DNA of 64,000 nucleotides, taken from contig NZ_BCXG01000015.1 of assembly GCF_001894985.1 (NCBI RefSeq), positions 61,927-125,926 on the forward strand, in the 5' to 3' direction. Shown here piece after piece: positions 18,347 through 27,271 of this stretch. Both the position numbers and the translations under genes were made by a program. The notes beneath the pieces are model-generated. The model did not search any database. It worked only from the letters and a program-made list of their open reading frames with translations, and had not been told where the DNA came from. The stretch is from Rhodococcus tukisamuensis NBRC 100609 (GTDB lineage Bacteria > Actinomycetota > Actinomycetes > Mycobacteriales > Mycobacteriaceae). The stretch's first letter is position 1. Each line of letters opens with the position of its first letter.

Positions 18347-19172
18347 CCTGCCCGACCGGACCAGGCGCCTGCGCCACCGGTGGCGATTCCACCGGCCCGA
18401 CGCCGGCCCCGGCGGGCTCCGGCTCCACCGCCGCATGCGGCCGGTGCCGTTCGATCAGCGGCAGGGTGCGCAGTTGTCGTTCCAGGTGCCACTGCAGGTG
18501 CGCGGCCACCAGACCGCTGGCCTGGCTGCGGATCGCGCCGGGGGCGTCCTCGGTGCGCGCCCAGTCGCCGCGCGCGAGAGCGTCCATCAGGTCCAGCACC
18601 CCGGGCGACGGGGTCGCCGCGCCGGGTGGGCGGCAGTGCACGCACACCGCGCCGCCCGCGGCCACGTGGAAGGCCCGGTGCGGACCCGGAGCGGCGCACC
18701 GCGCGCACTCCTCCAACGCGGGGGCCCAGCCCGCGAAACCCATGGCCCGCAACAGGAATGCGTCGAGGATCAACTCGGCTGGACGCGCCTGCTCCCCCAC
18801 CGCGCGCAGGGCCCCGACGGTGAGCTGGTGCAGTCGCGGGGCCGGGGCGCGTTCCTCGCCCGCCAGGCGTTCGGCGGTCTCGAGCACCGCGCACGCGGTG
18901 GTGTACCGGCCGTAGTCGTCGACGATGTCGCCGCCGAAGGCGTCGATGGTCTGCACCTGGGTGACGATGTCGAGGTTGCGGCCCGGGTAGAGCTGCACGT
19001 CGATGTGCGCGAAGGGCTCGAGCCGGGCGCCGAACTTGGACTTGGTCCGTCGTACGCCCTTCGCCACCGCCCGCACCAGCCCGTGCTGGCGGGTGAGCAG
19101 GGTGACGATGCGGTCGGCCTCGCCCAGCTTGTGCTGGCGCAGCACCACCGCATTGTCCCGGTACAACCTCAC
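18303..19172 (-). CDS. recO: DNA repair protein RecO
   Basis: 289 residues from the GTG at 19172 ([20 protein letters not shown]), with GGGAG upstream; the longer ORF adds only unconserved sequence. The N-terminal OB fold is followed by a helical domain and a zinc-finger-like pair, CARC and CVHC (about residues 177-196). RecO loads RecA onto SSB-coated DNA with RecR. The C-terminal tail is Pro/Gly-rich and poorly conserved. It forms an operon with uppS (overlap) and the Rv2360c-like gene. Confidence 0.95.
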   Translation of the reverse strand: MRLYRDNAVVLRQHKLGEADRIVTLLTRQHGLVRAVAKGVRRTKSKFGARLEPFAHIDVQLYPGRNLDIVTQVQTIDAFGGDIVDDYGRYTTACAVLETAERLAGEERAPAPRLHQLTVGALRAVGEQARPAELILDAFLLRAMGFAGWAPALEECARCAAPGPHRAFHVAAGGAVCVHCRPPGAATPSPGVLDLMDALARGDWARTEDAPGAIRSQASGLVAAHLQWHLERQLRTLPLIERHRPHAAVEPEPAGAGVGPVESPPVAQAPGPVGQDGDRDSTTRTASHA

Positions 19173-19325
19173 AGACCCGATCTCCCGTCGCTTCGCTCGC
19201 CCGTCCAGTCTCCCACGGTGCGGCGACGCTCCCGTTCCCGCGAGGCGGCCTGGTCGCGCGTCCCGCGCCGGCACCGTCGCGCCGGTTCACCGCGCGCGGA
19301 CCTCCCCGGTCTGCCAAGCTCGACT

Positions 19326-20585
19326 ATGGCCTCGAGACGGATTCTCGTGTTGGCATGCGTTCTCGCACTCCTGTCCGCGTGCGGGTCGAACAATCCGTCC
19401 TCCCCCGGTATCGCCTCCACGACCACCACCGTCCGGACCACCGCGGCCTCCGCCGATCCGGCGCAGGCCGACGCGGTGATGAAGATCGTGCGCGACGCCA
19501 TGTCGCAGGCCCACCTGAAATCGGCGATCGTGCGCGTCACGATGGACGACAAGGAGATCGTCACCGCTGCGCTCGGCGAGTCGATGACCGGCGTCCCCGC
19601 CACCACCGACATGCACTTCCGCAACGGCGCGGTGGCCATCTCGTACGTCTCGACGCTGCTGCTCCAGCTCGTCGACGAGAAGCGGGTGAGCCTCGACGAC
19701 AAGGTGTCGACGTGGCTGCCCGACATCCCGAACTCCGACCGGGTGACACTCGGCCAGCTCGCCCAGATGACCTCGGGCTACGTCGACTACGTCATCGGCA
19801 ACACCGAGTTCGACGCCGCCATCTACGCGGACCCCTTCCGCAACTGGACGCCCGAGGAACTGATCTCCTACGGCACCGACAAGCCGCTGCTCTACGAGCC
19901 CGGCACCAACTGGAACTACGCGCACACCAACTACGTCATCCTCGGCCTGGCCCTCGAGAAGATCACCGGTCAGCCGATGACGCAGCTGATGCAGGAGAAG
20001 GTGCTCGGGCCGCTCAGGCTGGCGAACACCACCGACCCGGGGACGGCGGCGATCCCCGAGCCCGTCCTGCACGCGTTCAGCTCCGAACGCCGCGAGGCCC
20101 TGCAGATCCCCTCCGGCGTGCCGTTCTACGAGGAGTCCAGCTTCTGGAACCCGTCGTGGACCATCACCCACGGCGCCATCCAGACCAGCAACATCTACGA
20201 CCTGCACGCCACCGCGGTCGCGATCGGCACCGGCAAGCTCCTCTCGCCGGAGTCGTACCAGGCGATGGTGTCGACGGCGCTGCGCGGCAAGACCACCACC
20301 CTGCCGGGGTGCACCACCTGCTTCGTGCAGGACATCGGCTACACGTACGGGCTCGGACTCGTCATCACCGGCGACTGGCTGATGCAGAACCCCCTGTTCA
20401 GCGGCTACTCCGCGTCCGAGGCCTACCTGCCGTCGAAGAAGATCGCGATCGCCGTCGCCACCACCTACGACCAGGCCGCCTTCGACGACACCGGCGCCTA
20501 CACGAACGAGGCCGACCTGCTGTTCCGCAAGATCGGCGCCCAGCTCGCGCCGGACGATGCCCCGCCCATGCCGCCCGCCAAGTAG
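19326..20585 (+). CDS. Beta-lactamase-family lipoprotein lacking the catalytic Ser and Lys
   Basis: 419 residues. A lipoprotein signal ends with LLSAC (lipobox Cys about 18). The body has the fold markers of class C/DD-peptidase-like serine hydrolases: LLLQLVDEKRVSLDDKVSTW, LAQMTSGYVDYV and YAHTNYVILGLALEKITG. In active members the first of these is preceded by F-R-x-G-S-x-T-K. Here the sequence is FRNGAVAISYV, so the nucleophilic Ser is Ala and the Lys is Ile. The YxN-type motif is also changed (YAH). It is therefore predicted to be a non-hydrolytic, cell-surface binding or regulatory protein. It begins the block inserted between recO and amiA2. Confidence 0.88.
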   Translation: MASRRILVLACVLALLSACGSNNPSSPGIASTTTTVRTTAASADPAQADAVMKIVRDAMSQAHLKSAIVRVTMDDKEIVTAALGESMTGVPATTDMHFRNGAVAISYVSTLLLQLVDEKRVSLDDKVSTWLPDIPNSDRVTLGQLAQMTSGYVDYVIGNTEFDAAIYADPFRNWTPEELISYGTDKPLLYEPGTNWNYAHTNYVILGLALEKITGQPMTQLMQEKVLGPLRLANTTDPGTAAIPEPVLHAFSSERREALQIPSGVPFYEESSFWNPSWTITHGAIQTSNIYDLHATAVAIGTGKLLSPESYQAMVSTALRGKTTTLPGCTTCFVQDIGYTYGLGLVITGDWLMQNPLFSGYSASEAYLPSKKIAIAVATTYDQAAFDDTGAYTNEADLLFRKIGAQLAPDDAPPMPPAK

Positions 20586-20631
20586 CCGTCCCCGGCCCAG
20601 GTACCGGCGTCCCCGACCCAGGTGCCGCCGT

Positions 20632-20680
20632 CCCCAATGTCACATCGGGGACCCTGTGGGTAACCGATGTGACATTGGGG
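20632..20680. terminator. Perfect 17-bp-arm hairpin between convergent genes
   Basis: CCCCAATGTCACATCGG (20632-20648) is perfectly complementary to 20664-20680 across a 15-base loop. It lies between the convergent lipoprotein and FadD genes and should terminate both. Just before it, the motif GTCCCC recurs three times within short imperfect repeats of about 22 bp (20587-20636), which may allow alternative pairing with GGGGAC in the loop. Confidence 0.75.
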
Positions 20681-20697
20681 AAGTCACATGCCGCAGC

Positions 20698-22299
20698 TCA
20701 TGCGGAGAACTGTTCGCGCAGCGTGAGCTTCTTGAACTTGCCGGTGGCCGTCCTCGGAATGGTGGAGACGATCTCGAACCGCTCCGGCAGCTGCCACCGC
20801 GAGAACTCGGTCGACAGGTGCTCGCGCAACTGCTCGGGGTCCGCGGTCATGCCGTCCCGGAGCACGAGTACCGCCAGTGGACGCTCGCCCCAACGGGGGT
20901 CGGGTACGGCGATCACCGCGGCCTCGGCCACCGACGGGTGTGCCATGAGGTGGTTCTCGAGGTCGACCGAGGAGATCCACTCGCCTCCGGACTTGACCAG
21001 GTCCTTGGAGCGATCGCAGACCCGGATGCAGCCGCGGTGGTCGATGCGGACGATGTCTCCGGTACGGAACCAGCCGTCAGCGGTGAAACTGTCGGCGCCC
21101 TTGCCGTTGTGGTAGGCCGCGGCAACCCACGGACCGCGCACCTCCAGCTCGCCCATGGCACGGTCGTCCCACTCGATGAACCCGTCGTCCTCGCTGCGGG
21201 CCCGGATGTCGACGAACGGCATGGCGACACCCTGCCTGGCCCGGAAGGCGTACTGCTCGTCGGCTTCGCCCTCCCGAAGATCCACGGGGAGCCGGCTGAC
21301 CGTGCCCAGCGGTGCGGTCTCCGTCATTCCCCACGCCTGGACGACCGTCAGGCCGTGCCGGTCGTACCCCTCGAGCAGGCTGCGCGACACCGCCGCCCCG
21401 CCGACGATCAGCCGATCGAGGTGGCCCAGCTCCCAGCGCTGCGGCTGCGCGTCGAGCGCGTCGAGCATCGCCATCCACACCGTGGGCACCCCGGCCGTCA
21501 TGGTGACCTTCTCCGTGGCGATCAGGTCCAGCACGCTCACCGGATCCAGCTTCGGGCCGGGCAGCACCAGCCGCGCCCCGAGCAGCGCAGCGGCATAGGG
21601 CAGACCCCAGGCGTTGGCGTGGAACATGGGCACGACCGGCATCAGTGTGTCCTGTGTCGACACCCCCAACGAATCGGGCAGTGCCGCGGTCAGCGAATGG
21701 AGTACCAGCGCCCGGTGCGAGTACACCACGCCCTTGGGTCGTCCGGTGGTTCCGGACGTGTAACACATTGCGCCGGCACGACCTTCGTCGAGTGCCGGCC
21801 ACTCCATCGGCTCGGCGGCACCGATCAGGGCCTCGTAGTCGAGGGTCCCGTCGGGTGCCGTGTCGCTGTGCGCGACGACGATGACGTGCTCGAACTGGTG
21901 CGCATGACGGAAGGTGTCCAGCACCTCGAGCAGCGATTCGTCGACCACGATCACCCGGTCCTGCGCGTCGCCGACGATGAATCCGAGCTCGTCGGCGTGC
22001 AACCGTGGGTTGAGCGTGTGCACCACCGCCCCCATCGCCGGGACCGCGAAGTACATCTCGAGATGCTCGGCCTGATTCCACAACAGCGTCGCCACCCGGT
22101 CACCGTCGGCGACACCGAGCCCCGCCAACGCGGTGGCGAGCCGACGCGAGCGCCGGGCGCACGCCCCGAGGGTGGTCCGGGCGATGCTGCCGTCGGGGCG
22201 GCGGGAGACGACATCCTTGCCGCTGTGGAATCGCTCGGCACGCTCGACCACCCCGGTCAGCGTCAGCTGGTAGTCATCCATGGTCAGGCCGTTGATCAC
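20698..22299 (-). CDS. Acyl-CoA synthetase (FadD-type, ANL superfamily)
   Basis: 533 residues. The AMP-binding motif YTSGTTGRPKGVVYSH, the GMTETAP motif and the hinge WFRTGDIVRIDHRGCIRVCDRSKDL (given here as its start WFRTGD) are intact, as is the C-terminal lysine region TATGKFKK. It should activate a carboxylic acid to its CoA thioester. The GTG start has AGGAG 6 bases upstream. It is the last gene of the SDR/BKACE direction, but a strong hairpin (22372-22404) separates it from BKACE, so it may be made at a lower level or from its own promoter. Chain-length preference is not readable. Confidence 0.9.
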   Translation of the reverse strand: MINGLTMDDYQLTLTGVVERAERFHSGKDVVSRRPDGSIARTTLGACARRSRRLATALAGLGVADGDRVATLLWNQAEHLEMYFAVPAMGAVVHTLNPRLHADELGFIVGDAQDRVIVVDESLLEVLDTFRHAHQFEHVIVVAHSDTAPDGTLDYEALIGAAEPMEWPALDEGRAGAMCYTSGTTGRPKGVVYSHRALVLHSLTAALPDSLGVSTQDTLMPVVPMFHANAWGLPYAAALLGARLVLPGPKLDPVSVLDLIATEKVTMTAGVPTVWMAMLDALDAQPQRWELGHLDRLIVGGAAVSRSLLEGYDRHGLTVVQAWGMTETAPLGTVSRLPVDLREGEADEQYAFRARQGVAMPFVDIRARSEDDGFIEWDDRAMGELEVRGPWVAAAYHNGKGADSFTADGWFRTGDIVRIDHRGCIRVCDRSKDLVKSGGEWISSVDLENHLMAHPSVAEAAVIAVPDPRWGERPLAVLVLRDGMTADPEQLREHLSTEFSRWQLPERFEIVSTIPRTATGKFKKLTLREQFSA

Positions 22300-22371
22300 G
22301 TAACACTCCTAGGTAGGGGAAGAATTCGGCGAACGCGGTCACGCACGGACCGGGCGAGGGTGCGGCTACCG

Positions 22372-22404
22372 GCGGGGGCCACGGGCAGTGTCCGTGGCCC
22401 CCGC
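22372..22404 (-). terminator. Hairpin between BKACE and fadD-type gene
   Basis: GCGGGGGCCACGG (22372-22384) pairs perfectly with 22392-22404 across a 7-base loop. It follows the BKACE stop by about 25 bases in transcription direction and precedes the FadD-type gene. It may end the upstream transcript or lower read-through into the synthetase gene. Confidence 0.6.
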
Positions 22405-22428
22405 TCGACTGGGGGCGCCGTCGAAGGG

Positions 22429-23481
22429 TCAGGCGTGGTGGGTGAAGCCGACCTGGCCCGGGCGGCGGTTCGGCGCGTAACCGAGCTTCGCCAGCGTCTC
22501 GTCGGCGTCGGCGTAGGTCTCACCGATCTTGTAGATGTCGCGGGCGTCCTTTCCGGTGGCGACCTCGCGTCCGAGTTCACTGGCGATCCGGACCAACTGC
22601 TGGATCTGCTGAACCGAGGTCATCTTCTCGCCCTTGCGGCCCCAGATGGTGTCCTCGTTGCCGCAGCGGGTGTGCAGGCCCATCGCGATCGCCATCGTGT
22701 TGACGGGCAGCACGCTGCGCATGAGGGACTCCAGGGTCAGGGCCGCTCCGTCCGGGACGCGCTGGATGAAGTTCATGATGTTGTACGGGTTCGGTCCCTC
22801 CATGCCGCCGCCGATGCCGGTCCAGGTCACATTCAGCGGACCGGTGTAGACGCCGCGGCGGATGAGCCGCTCGACGCTCTCGAGTCCGGTGATTCCGGTC
22901 AGCGCGAACAGGGGCTGGATGCCGGCGGCCTGTAGGCGACGCAGGTGCTCCTCAACCCAGGCCGGTCCGGCCGGGATCGTCATCTCCCGGTACGTCTCCT
23001 GCAGTTCCGGACGCGCCAGGGACGTGCCCGCGATGTCGTCCGCGGTCAACAGCTCCGCGATGTTCATCTGGCTGGTGTTGATCGCGATCGTGACCTGGTC
23101 CGGCTTGGGGTCGAGCTCGGCGAGCATGTGCCGGGTGTCATCGGAGAGCCACTTGGCTTCGGCGCCTTCACCTTCCGGCGCGAATGAGATCGAGCCTCCG
23201 ACCTGCAGGACCATCTCCGGGACGGCCTCGCGCAGCCGACCGAGCAGCTCGTTGAACTTCGAGAGCCGCTTGCTGCCCTTGCCGTCGAGCTCACGGACGT
23301 GGATGTGCAGCACCGACGCGCCGGCCTCGTAGCAGTCCACCGCTTGCTGGACGTGCTCGTCCATCGTCAGCGGCAGGTCCTCACGGAAGTCGTTGGGCTC
23401 CCACTCGGGGCCGTACGGTGCTGCGGTGATGACCAGCTTGTCCTGGTTCTCCGGGAAGAGTGCATCATCGTGGAAGTGCAT
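22429..23481 (-). CDS. Beta-keto acid cleavage enzyme (BKACE, DUF849 family)
   Basis: 350 residues, slightly longer than the usual 270-310. The zinc-binding pair is in SVLHIHVR, the GGSISF strand and WTGIGGGMEG loop are present, and the C-terminal zinc/substrate region includes GLHTRCGNEDTIW. Members condense a beta-keto acid with acetyl-CoA and cleave it to acetoacetate plus a new acyl-CoA; the known examples are lysine fermentation (3-keto-5-aminohexanoate) and dehydrocarnitine. The ATG has AGGAG 7 bases upstream. The SDR, MFS transporter and FadD-type neighbours suggest a short degradation pathway for a hydroxy or keto acid. The substrate is unknown. Confidence 0.9.
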   Translation of the reverse strand: MHFHDDALFPENQDKLVITAAPYGPEWEPNDFREDLPLTMDEHVQQAVDCYEAGASVLHIHVRELDGKGSKRLSKFNELLGRLREAVPEMVLQVGGSISFAPEGEGAEAKWLSDDTRHMLAELDPKPDQVTIAINTSQMNIAELLTADDIAGTSLARPELQETYREMTIPAGPAWVEEHLRRLQAAGIQPLFALTGITGLESVERLIRRGVYTGPLNVTWTGIGGGMEGPNPYNIMNFIQRVPDGAALTLESLMRSVLPVNTMAIAMGLHTRCGNEDTIWGRKGEKMTSVQQIQQLVRIASELGREVATGKDARDIYKIGETYADADETLAKLGYAPNRRPGQVGFTHHA

Positions 23482-23556
23482 GGTGTTGCTCCTGTCGGGA
23501 TTGGCAGAAAGTGTTGCCGAGGAAGGGCATTCGACTGAATCGCGGATCGGCCGCGG

Positions 23557-24384
23557 TCAGATGACGGCGCCACCGTTGGGGCTGATGACCTGGCCGACGA
23601 GGTAGTGGGTCTCGCCCGCGAGGTAGACGGCAAGGGAGGCGTACTCCTCGGGAGTGCCGAGCCGGCCCACGGGAATGATCTGGAACAGGCTGCGCTTCTG
23701 CTCGTCGGTCGCGTGGTCGAGGTATTCCTGGAACGGAGGCGTCAGGACACCTCCGCAGGCGATGGCGTTGACGTAGACGCCGGCGCCCGCAACGTCGAGG
23801 GCGACGGTCTTGGTCAGACTCACGACGGCGGCCTTGGCGGCCGAGTAGCCGGGGCTGTGAGTGCTTGCGGTAGAGGTGCCGGCGACCGACGCAATGTTGA
23901 TGATGCGGCCGTAGCCCTGAGGCTCCATGAACTTCAATGCCTCACGGGTGCAGTAGAAGACACCGTGAACGTTGACGTCCCACCACTTGAGCCAGTCGTC
24001 GTCGGTCAGACTGCTGGTGATACCGATGGACTGGCGCTCCATGGGGGTGGTGACGTAGGCGTAGTGACGGCTACGTCGCTCTTCGTCCGCCGGCATGTTG
24101 GGCACGCGTGCGGCGTTGTTGACGAGGATGTGGACGGTCCCGAACTGCTCGGCAGCCCGGGCGAACATCTCGACGACCTGATCCTTGGAGGAAACGTCGC
24201 AGCGCAAGGCCAGGCAGTTGCGTCCCAGCGCCTCGATCTCGGCGGACACCTCCGCCAGCTTGTCTTCCTGAAGGTCGCAGAGGACGAGGTCCGCGCCCTC
24301 GTGCGCCATGGCGAGCGCGATCGAGCGGCCCAGGCCCTGAGCCGCTCCGGTGATCACGGCAACCTTGTCGAGTAGCTGCTGCAT
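23557..24384 (-). CDS. Short-chain dehydrogenase/reductase (SDR)
   Basis: 275 residues from the ATG at 24384, which has AGGAAAG upstream. The Rossmann motif TGAAQGLG, the NNAAR motif, the catalytic Ser in IASVAG and the YxxxK motif YSAAK are all present. A roughly 25-residue insertion after the NNAA motif (DEERRSRHYAYVTTPMERQ) is unusual for classical SDRs and may form a substrate lid. In this cluster it most likely oxidises a beta-hydroxy acid to the beta-keto acid used by BKACE. The gap to BKACE is 75 bases and to the MFS gene 85 bases, same strand. Confidence 0.88.
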   Translation of the reverse strand: MQQLLDKVAVITGAAQGLGRSIALAMAHEGADLVLCDLQEDKLAEVSAEIEALGRNCLALRCDVSSKDQVVEMFARAAEQFGTVHILVNNAARVPNMPADEERRSRHYAYVTTPMERQSIGITSSLTDDDWLKWWDVNVHGVFYCTREALKFMEPQGYGRIINIASVAGTSTASTHSPGYSAAKAAVVSLTKTVALDVAGAGVYVNAIACGGVLTPPFQEYLDHATDEQKRSLFQIIPVGRLGTPEEYASLAVYLAGETHYLVGQVISPNGGAVI

Positions 24385-24469
24385 TTCTCTGACTTTCCTT
24401 CGGTGGATGGGATTGACCGACCGTCTCGACGCTCGGGACGGTCGACAGAAGTCGGATGGTCGTGGCGAT

Positions 24470-25828
24470 CTACGCCGAGGCCACGAGCGTGTCTGCCGAG
24501 TCCTGCGACACGTCAGCGGAGTTCTTCGACTCCACCGCGGCAAGCTTGCGGAGACCTGCGGGATAGAGCTTCATGCCGAGGCCCAAGACCACGATCGAAA
24601 CGACGGATGCGAGTGGGACCCACTGCAACGCACCGAGCAGACCCAGTCGATCGGACAGCAGTCCGACAACGAACGGCCCGAGCGCCAGCCCGAAGACGTT
24701 GTTCGCGAGCACGCCCACACCGAGGGCCGAGGCTCGGATCGACGGGTGGGACAGGCTGGCGACGACCGCCGTTGTGGCACCGGAGAATCCGGAGCAGAAG
24801 AACGCCCCGACGCCGATCAACACCATCTGCACAGGCCCGTTCGCGAGCTGGAAGCCGACCATCAGGGACACCATCGCGATGCCGGCGAACGCGATCGCCG
24901 CACTCCACCTGTGTTCGGGTCGCCGGCGACCGAACCGGTCGGCGGCGATGCCACAGAGCACCGTGCCGGCGCCGATCAGGAGCACGAAGACCGATGCCGC
25001 CAACCCGGCATCCGTGGCCGCCATGTCGTGGTAGCGGTTGAAGTAGCTGGGAAGCCAGGCGAGCAGCACACCCGAGACGAAGAACTGGATTCCGGCACCG
25101 ACGTAGGCACAGGTCAGCGAGGCGTTCGTGAGCAGGCTCGAAATCGGGGCGCGTCCACTCCCGGAGGCGGGCGCCCCTGAGACCGGACGATCGGTGGCAT
25201 GACGCGCCAGCCGCTGCTCGTTGACGAGGATCCGGAACAGGATGATCAGACACAGACCGAAGGCCGCCATGACCAGGAAGGCCGCGCGCCAACCGAGCCG
25301 ATCCGCGAGCACGCCGCCGAGCGCGACACCGACGACCGAGCCGAAGAACGCCGCACCGAGGATGGCGCCGCTGAGCGAGGCATGCAGTCGCGGGGCAAAG
25401 ACTCCCAGCATGACGGCCATGCCCACACTCGCGTAGGCGGCCTCGCCGAACCCGAGCAGAAATCGTGCGCCGAGCAGCTGGGAGTAGTTCCCCGCCGCGG
25501 CGCACAGGACGGTCGCGACACTCCACAGGACTGCCATGAGGACCACACTGCGGACGCGACCCCAACGGTCGGCGAGCAGTGACATCGGCAGCGCCAACAC
25601 ACCGACCATCAGGGCGACGACGCTGGTCAGGGCCGCGAGTTGCGAATCCGACAGATCCCACTCCGCTTTCAGCACGGGGAAGACGGAACTGAGTACCTGC
25701 CGGGACATGTAGTCCGACATCATCAGCCCGAAGATCAGGGTGAAGACCACCCACGGAAAGATCTTCGAGGGGGCGCCTGCGCCGGGGACCTCTCGGGGTG
25801 GCGTTGACGCCGGGGATTCCAGTTCCAT
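24470..25828 (-). CDS. MFS transporter, acid:H+ symporter-like
   Basis: 452 residues from the ATG at 25828 with AGGA 6 bases upstream. About twelve hydrophobic segments are visible. The cytoplasmic loop signature between segments 2 and 3 is LADRWGRVRS, repeated in the second half as AADRFGRRRPEHR. The first segment carries MSDYMSRQVLSSVFP, as in anion or organic-acid MFS carriers (hexuronate, aromatic acid, spinster-like). It is presumably the uptake system for the substrate of the SDR-BKACE-FadD pathway. It is divergent from the AraC-type regulator. Confidence 0.87.
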   Translation of the reverse strand: MELESPASTPPREVPGAGAPSKIFPWVVFTLIFGLMMSDYMSRQVLSSVFPVLKAEWDLSDSQLAALTSVVALMVGVLALPMSLLADRWGRVRSVVLMAVLWSVATVLCAAAGNYSQLLGARFLLGFGEAAYASVGMAVMLGVFAPRLHASLSGAILGAAFFGSVVGVALGGVLADRLGWRAAFLVMAAFGLCLIILFRILVNEQRLARHATDRPVSGAPASGSGRAPISSLLTNASLTCAYVGAGIQFFVSGVLLAWLPSYFNRYHDMAATDAGLAASVFVLLIGAGTVLCGIAADRFGRRRPEHRWSAAIAFAGIAMVSLMVGFQLANGPVQMVLIGVGAFFCSGFSGATTAVVASLSHPSIRASALGVGVLANNVFGLALGPFVVGLLSDRLGLLGALQWVPLASVVSIVVLGLGMKLYPAGLRKLAAVESKNSADVSQDSADTLVASA

Positions 25829-26137
25829 GCGAATTCCTGTTCGTGAAGGGCGCGTTGGGGCGACGCGTCTCGGATATGACCGGTTCGGAAAGCTCGCTGC
25901 GGTCCTGAACCGAGGTGTGAACTGCACAACGGACGTGCGTCGATGCGGCGACGCCTTGATTCGAAGGCGCCGCATCAAGTCCTGACAGGGCATGCGACGG
26001 CCGGGGATTGCCCAGCGGAGTCACCGCGCGGACGGATGCGACCAAGCGCGGTGACTCATGTCACGCTATACGCATTGGGGCAAGATCACTTGGCCCATTG
26101 GGACACATTCTTTGGCAGCTTGGGACAGGGGCAATCG
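25829..26137. promoter_or_regulatory. Divergent promoter region MFS/AraC with dyads and TTGGGRCA repeats
   Basis: This 309-base gap holds several signals. A perfect 12-bp inverted repeat GAGTCACCGCGC (26019-26030, partner 26046-26057) is followed by GTGAC-tcat-GTCAC (26051-26064). Then TTGGGGCA (26075-26082) and two copies of TTGGGACA (26098-26105 and 26120-26127) occur at steps of 23 and 22 bp, that is, two helical turns. Partial copies sit between them (TTGGCCCA 26090, TTGGCA 26112). AraC-family proteins bind direct repeats with such spacing, so autoregulation of the AraC-type gene is likely. Its last copy lies 10 bases before the ATG. Confidence 0.55.
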
Positions 26138-27175
26138 ATGACGTCGCAGAAGGTACGGAGTTCGGCCCTGACCGGGTACGTCGAGTTGACCCAGTCCCTC
26201 GGCTCGGACCCCGATCTGTTCATGCGTGCGGTGGGCATCGACCCGACCGCCCTGGCCATCCCCAACACGTGGCTTCCCGCGGAGCGCGTCGACGAACTGC
26301 TCGAGCGCACCGCCGAGGCAACGTCCTGCATGGACTTCGCGGTCAGGATGGCGGACGGAAGGGGCGTGTCGATACTCGGCGCAGTGGGGTTGGCCGCCCG
26401 CGAGGAGCCGGACGTCCGTAGCGCGATCGCGCTCATACTGCGCCACATGCGGGTACACAACGAGGCGATCCAGATTCGGCTCGTGGAGTTGAACGGGCTT
26501 GCCTCACTGCGGATCGAGCCCGCGGCCGGGATGACACTCGGTCGCCAGTCCATCGAACTGGTCGTCGCGTCGTTGGCCCGGATCCTCAGCGCGTTCCTTC
26601 CGGACGGTTGGCGGCCGCTGTCCACGTGCTTCGTCCACGACGCGCCAGCCACACTCGACGTCCATCACCGTGCATTCGGGACGGGTATCGCGTACGAACG
26701 GGACTTCAACGGTTTTGTGCTCTACTCGAGCGACCTTGACTCCGTCAACCCGTTGTCGGACCCGATGTTCCAGCCCTACGCGAGGCAGTACCTGGACCTG
26801 CTCGCGCCGCCGGAGGATGCCTCCGCCGTCGGACGGGTGCGCGAGATGATCGAGGCGCTCCTGCCGGGCGGAAAGTGCACCGCGGCCCGGATAGCGCGCA
26901 GCCTCGGGATGGACCGGCGAACCCTGCACAGACACCTGTCCCAGGCGGGCGAAAACTACTCGTCCGTGGTCGATTCGGTGCGCGCAGATCTCGCGCGGCG
27001 GTACGTCACGCGCGGGAACCGGAACCTCACCGACATCGCGGGCGAACTCGGCTTCTCCGACCTGAGTGCCTTCTCGCGCTGGTTCCGCCGACAGTTCGGC
27101 ATGAGTCCGACCGCATGGGCAGCCCGGGAACGCGAACTCGGCACGCGGTCGCCAGGAGACCCTCCGGCGAGGTAG
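26138..27175 (+). CDS. AraC-family regulator (OruR/ArgR-type N-terminal domain)
   Basis: 345 residues from the ATG at 26138. The N-terminal 200 residues match the Arabinose_bd/OruR-type sensor (GIDPTALAIPNTWLPAERVD, HDAPATLDVHHRAFGT). The C-terminal 95 residues carry the double HTH: IARSLGMDRRTLHRHLSQAG and ITDIAGELGFSD-like NLTDIAGELGFSDLSAFSRW. Relatives control catabolic operons for amino acids, fatty acids or steroids. It is divergent from the MFS-SDR-BKACE operon and is its probable activator. The 22-bp TTGGGACA repeats lie directly upstream. The longer ORF to 25943 has no conserved sequence. Confidence 0.88.
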   Translation: MTSQKVRSSALTGYVELTQSLGSDPDLFMRAVGIDPTALAIPNTWLPAERVDELLERTAEATSCMDFAVRMADGRGVSILGAVGLAAREEPDVRSAIALILRHMRVHNEAIQIRLVELNGLASLRIEPAAGMTLGRQSIELVVASLARILSAFLPDGWRPLSTCFVHDAPATLDVHHRAFGTGIAYERDFNGFVLYSSDLDSVNPLSDPMFQPYARQYLDLLAPPEDASAVGRVREMIEALLPGGKCTAARIARSLGMDRRTLHRHLSQAGENYSSVVDSVRADLARRYVTRGNRNLTDIAGELGFSDLSAFSRWFRRQFGMSPTAWAARERELGTRSPGDPPAR

Positions 27176-27238
27176 CACCCCGGCCGGATCCCCCGTGTCT
27201 CGCTCGAAACCGGGACGGCCACCCGCCGTCGGCGCTAC

Positions 27239-27256
27239 TGTTCGTTCGAACGAACA
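27239..27256. promoter_or_regulatory. Perfect 18-bp palindrome, probable TetR operator before amiA2
   Basis: TGTTCGTTCGAACGAACA at 27239-27256 is its own reverse complement. It lies 15 bases before the amiA2 GTG, where it would overlap the promoter or transcript start. The TetR-family gene downstream of amiA2 in the same direction is the natural candidate to bind it, giving autoregulation of the pair. Confidence 0.7.
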
Positions 27257-27271
27257 GGACGGAGACACCCG

